Below are positions 62,730 to 64,000 of a stretch of 64,000 nt of DNA, piece by piece. Location: assembly GCF_023702125.1 (NCBI RefSeq), contig NZ_CP098415.1, forward strand, positions 558,001 to 622,000, in the 5' to 3' direction. Position numbers and translations under genes: made by a program. Numbering within the stretch: the stretch's first letter is position 1; each line of letters begins with the position of its first letter. The notes beneath the pieces were generated by a model. That model saw only the letters and a list, made by a program, of their open reading frames with translations, was not told where the DNA came from and searched no databases. This DNA is from Halorubrum hochsteinianum. Lineage in GTDB: Archaea > Halobacteriota > Halobacteria > Halobacteriales > Haloferacaceae.

Positions 62730-62782
62730 CGATGAGGGGCGGGCACCGGGCGACCGGCGTCCCGCGGTTGCCGCCACATACT

Positions 62783-62796
62783 TTAGGAGTACCTAA
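62783..62796. promoter_or_regulatory. DtxR-type iron box 5
   Basis: TTAGGAGTACCTAA has intact TTAGG/CCTAA half-sites, as in boxes 1-4, and overlaps the probable TATA element (minus-strand TAAAGTATG) of the ATPase gene. Confidence 0.8.
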
Positions 62797-62888
62797 AAGC
62801 GTATCGCTCGCTCTCGCGCCGTCGAAATCGGGAGATTCGAGGCCACGTCGTCCCCGGAATCGTGGCGGTTCGACCGCGCCGCGACCGC

Positions 62889-64000
62889 TCAGGCGAGTTC
62901 TCGGTCGATCACGTCGCGGTGGTCGCGGACCGCGTCGGCCGAGAGCGCGACCGACTCGTCGTCCACCGCGAGCGAGAGCGCGCCGTCCGTCGTCACGGAC
63001 CCGATCCGGAAGACGGGGAGGTCGCCCGCGACGGCCGCGACCGCCTCGGGGTCGGTCGTCTGGACCAGGAGCCGGCCCGGCGTCTCGTCGAAGGCGGCGA
63101 CCCGGTCCGGCAGGGTCGCGTCGACGCCCGCCTCGTCGGTCACGAGTTCAGCGAGCGCGACCGCGAGCCCGCCCTCGCTCACGTCGTGGGCCGCGAGCGT
63201 CGACTCGTGGCGGGCGGCCGCCGCGAGCGACGCGACGAGGCCGCCGAGGCCGTCGGCCGCACCGGAGTCGTCGGGCAGCGTCGGGAACCGGTCGCTCCCG
63301 CCGGCGTGCGCGAGGTACTCGGAGCCGCCGAGGGCGTCCCCGCCGGCCCCGACGAGCAGCAGTTCGGAGTCGGCCGCGCGCTCGGCGTCGAGGGCGGCCG
63401 GCGGGGCCGCGTACCCCCGCCTCGTGCCCAGCACCGCGAGCGTCGGCGTCGGCGGAATCGGCCCCTCGACGCTGTCGTTGTACAGCGAGACGTTGCCGCC
63501 GACGACGGGCGCGTCGAGCGCCGCGCAGGCGTCCGCCAGCCCGTCGACGATCCCCTCGAACGCGCCGTACACGTTCGGCTTCTCTGGGTTGCCGCCGTTG
63601 AGGCAGTCGACCGCGGCCAGCGGGACCGCGCCGGTCGCGGCGAGGTTCGTCGCGTTCTCCAACGCGACCGCGCGAGCGCCCTCGTACGGCGCGACCGCGG
63701 TCCACTTCGGGTTCGCGCCGGACGAGAGCGCGAGCCCGACGCCGTCGGCGTCGCCGGAGCCGTCGCCCGCTCCGGTCCCGTTCTCCGTCTCCCGCATCGC
63801 GAGCAGCGCGGCGTCGTCGCCGGGCTTGACCGCGGTGCGCGTGCCGACCTCGTGGTCGTACTGGCGGTACACCCAGCGCTTGCTCGCGGTCGAGGGGGCC
63901 GAGAGGACGGCCGCGACCGCCTCGTCGAGCGGCGGCTCGTCGTCCGGCAGGTCGCGGTCGGGCTGGCTCGGCGGCTCGCTCGCGAGGTCGTTCATCGGCG
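62889..64000 (-). CDS. purL: Phosphoribosylformylglycinamidine synthase PurL, C-terminal part (cut by window)
   Basis: The frame stays open beyond base 64000, so the visible roughly 370 residues are the C-terminal half of a protein usually near 700-730 residues. Visible features: DHEVGTRTAVKPGDDAA, ALSSGANPKWTAVAPYEGAR, VDCLNGGNPEKPNVYGAFEG, APVVGGNVSLYND and THE-like AAHDVSEGGLAVALAEL. It catalyses the ATP-dependent fourth step of purine synthesis with PurQ and PurS. Confidence 0.95.
   Translation of the reverse strand, partial: PMNDLASEPPSQPDRDLPDDEPPLDEAVAAVLSAPSTASKRWVYRQYDHEVGTRTAVKPGDDAALLAMRETENGTGAGDGSGDADGVGLALSSGANPKWTAVAPYEGARAVALENATNLAATGAVPLAAVDCLNGGNPEKPNVYGAFEGIVDGLADACAALDAPVVGGNVSLYNDSVEGPIPPTPTLAVLGTRRGYAAPPAALDAERAADSELLLVGAGGDALGGSEYLAHAGGSDRFPTLPDDSGAADGLGGLVASLAAAARHESTLAAHDVSEGGLAVALAELVTDEAGVDATLPDRVAAFDETPGRLLVQTTDPEAVAAVAGDLPVFRIGSVTTDGALSLAVDDESVALSADAVRDHRDVIDRELA

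Noticed and set aside
62730-62777. GTG at 62777 as the start of the iron-box ATPase
   Set aside because: It lies upstream of the transcription start expected from the TATA-like element and would add a basic, non-conserved 16-residue tail.

Overview
The window looks like chromosomal DNA of a haloarchaeon (class Halobacteria), most like Halorubrum. The DNA is very GC-rich, the proteins are acidic, many genes have leaderless haloarchaeal promoters (a TATA element about 27 bases before the start codon), and many families are archaeal or haloarchaeal (Rio2, pantoate kinase, SRP54, PolX, TrmB, salactin-like actin). The genus is inferred from general features and was not tested. Both ends cut genes: a chorismate-utilising synthase large subunit on the left and purL on the right.

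Layout. 0-9 kb: a chorismate-amination cluster (trpE/pabB-like, trpG/pabA-like, pabC-like), a low-GC membrane gene, then small conserved genes (Rieske protein, cysteine-cluster protein, DapA-family aldolase, TRAM protein, methyltransferase, F420-type flavin oxidoreductase, winged-helix regulator). 9-18 kb: glycosyltransferase, hisF, and an alpha-glucan set (GH15, divergent GH13, TrmB regulator). 17.8-25.8 kb: two head-to-tail minus-strand iron operons, each starting with a Tat lipoprotein substrate-binding protein and carrying a thioredoxin-reductase-like flavoprotein. Only the upstream operon has the permease, and the ATPase follows it. Each operon is preceded by a pair of DtxR-type palindromes (TTAGG-N4-CCTAA). 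26-28.4 kb: membrane protein and Rio2 kinase. 28.6-32.7 kb: a sugar-acid set (KDPG/KDPGal aldolase, galactonate-type dehydratase, SDR dehydrogenase, PfkB kinase) matching the DeLey-Doudoroff route. 32.7-46.5 kb: housekeeping genes (lipoate ligase, endonuclease IV, M29 peptidase, Mut7-C/PolX, MFS, SRP54, pantoate kinase). 46.5-49.8 kb: a small FlaD/E-domain protein translationally coupled to a salactin-like actin, then a dispersed repeat.

50-64 kb: an intron-containing tRNA-Gln flanked by two extra copies of its own 3' end; a Lrp/TRASH metal regulator with a CopZ-like chaperone; then a cell-surface block (DUF5305 protein, signal peptidase I, rhomboid protease, DUF1102/CARDB membrane protein, three SipW-type secreted DUF1102 proteins, and a membrane-anchored winged-helix regulator). 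Part of this block is AT-richer and holds a gene remnant. It is the best candidate for a little-described system, resembling TasA/camelysin-type fibre loci. The window ends with an orphan PotA/FbpC-type ATPase carrying a fifth iron box, and the 3' half of purL.

Most notable non-coding structure: one roughly 300-400 base repeat present twice in inverted orientation 37 kb apart (about 11.57-11.91 kb and 48.84-49.25 kb).
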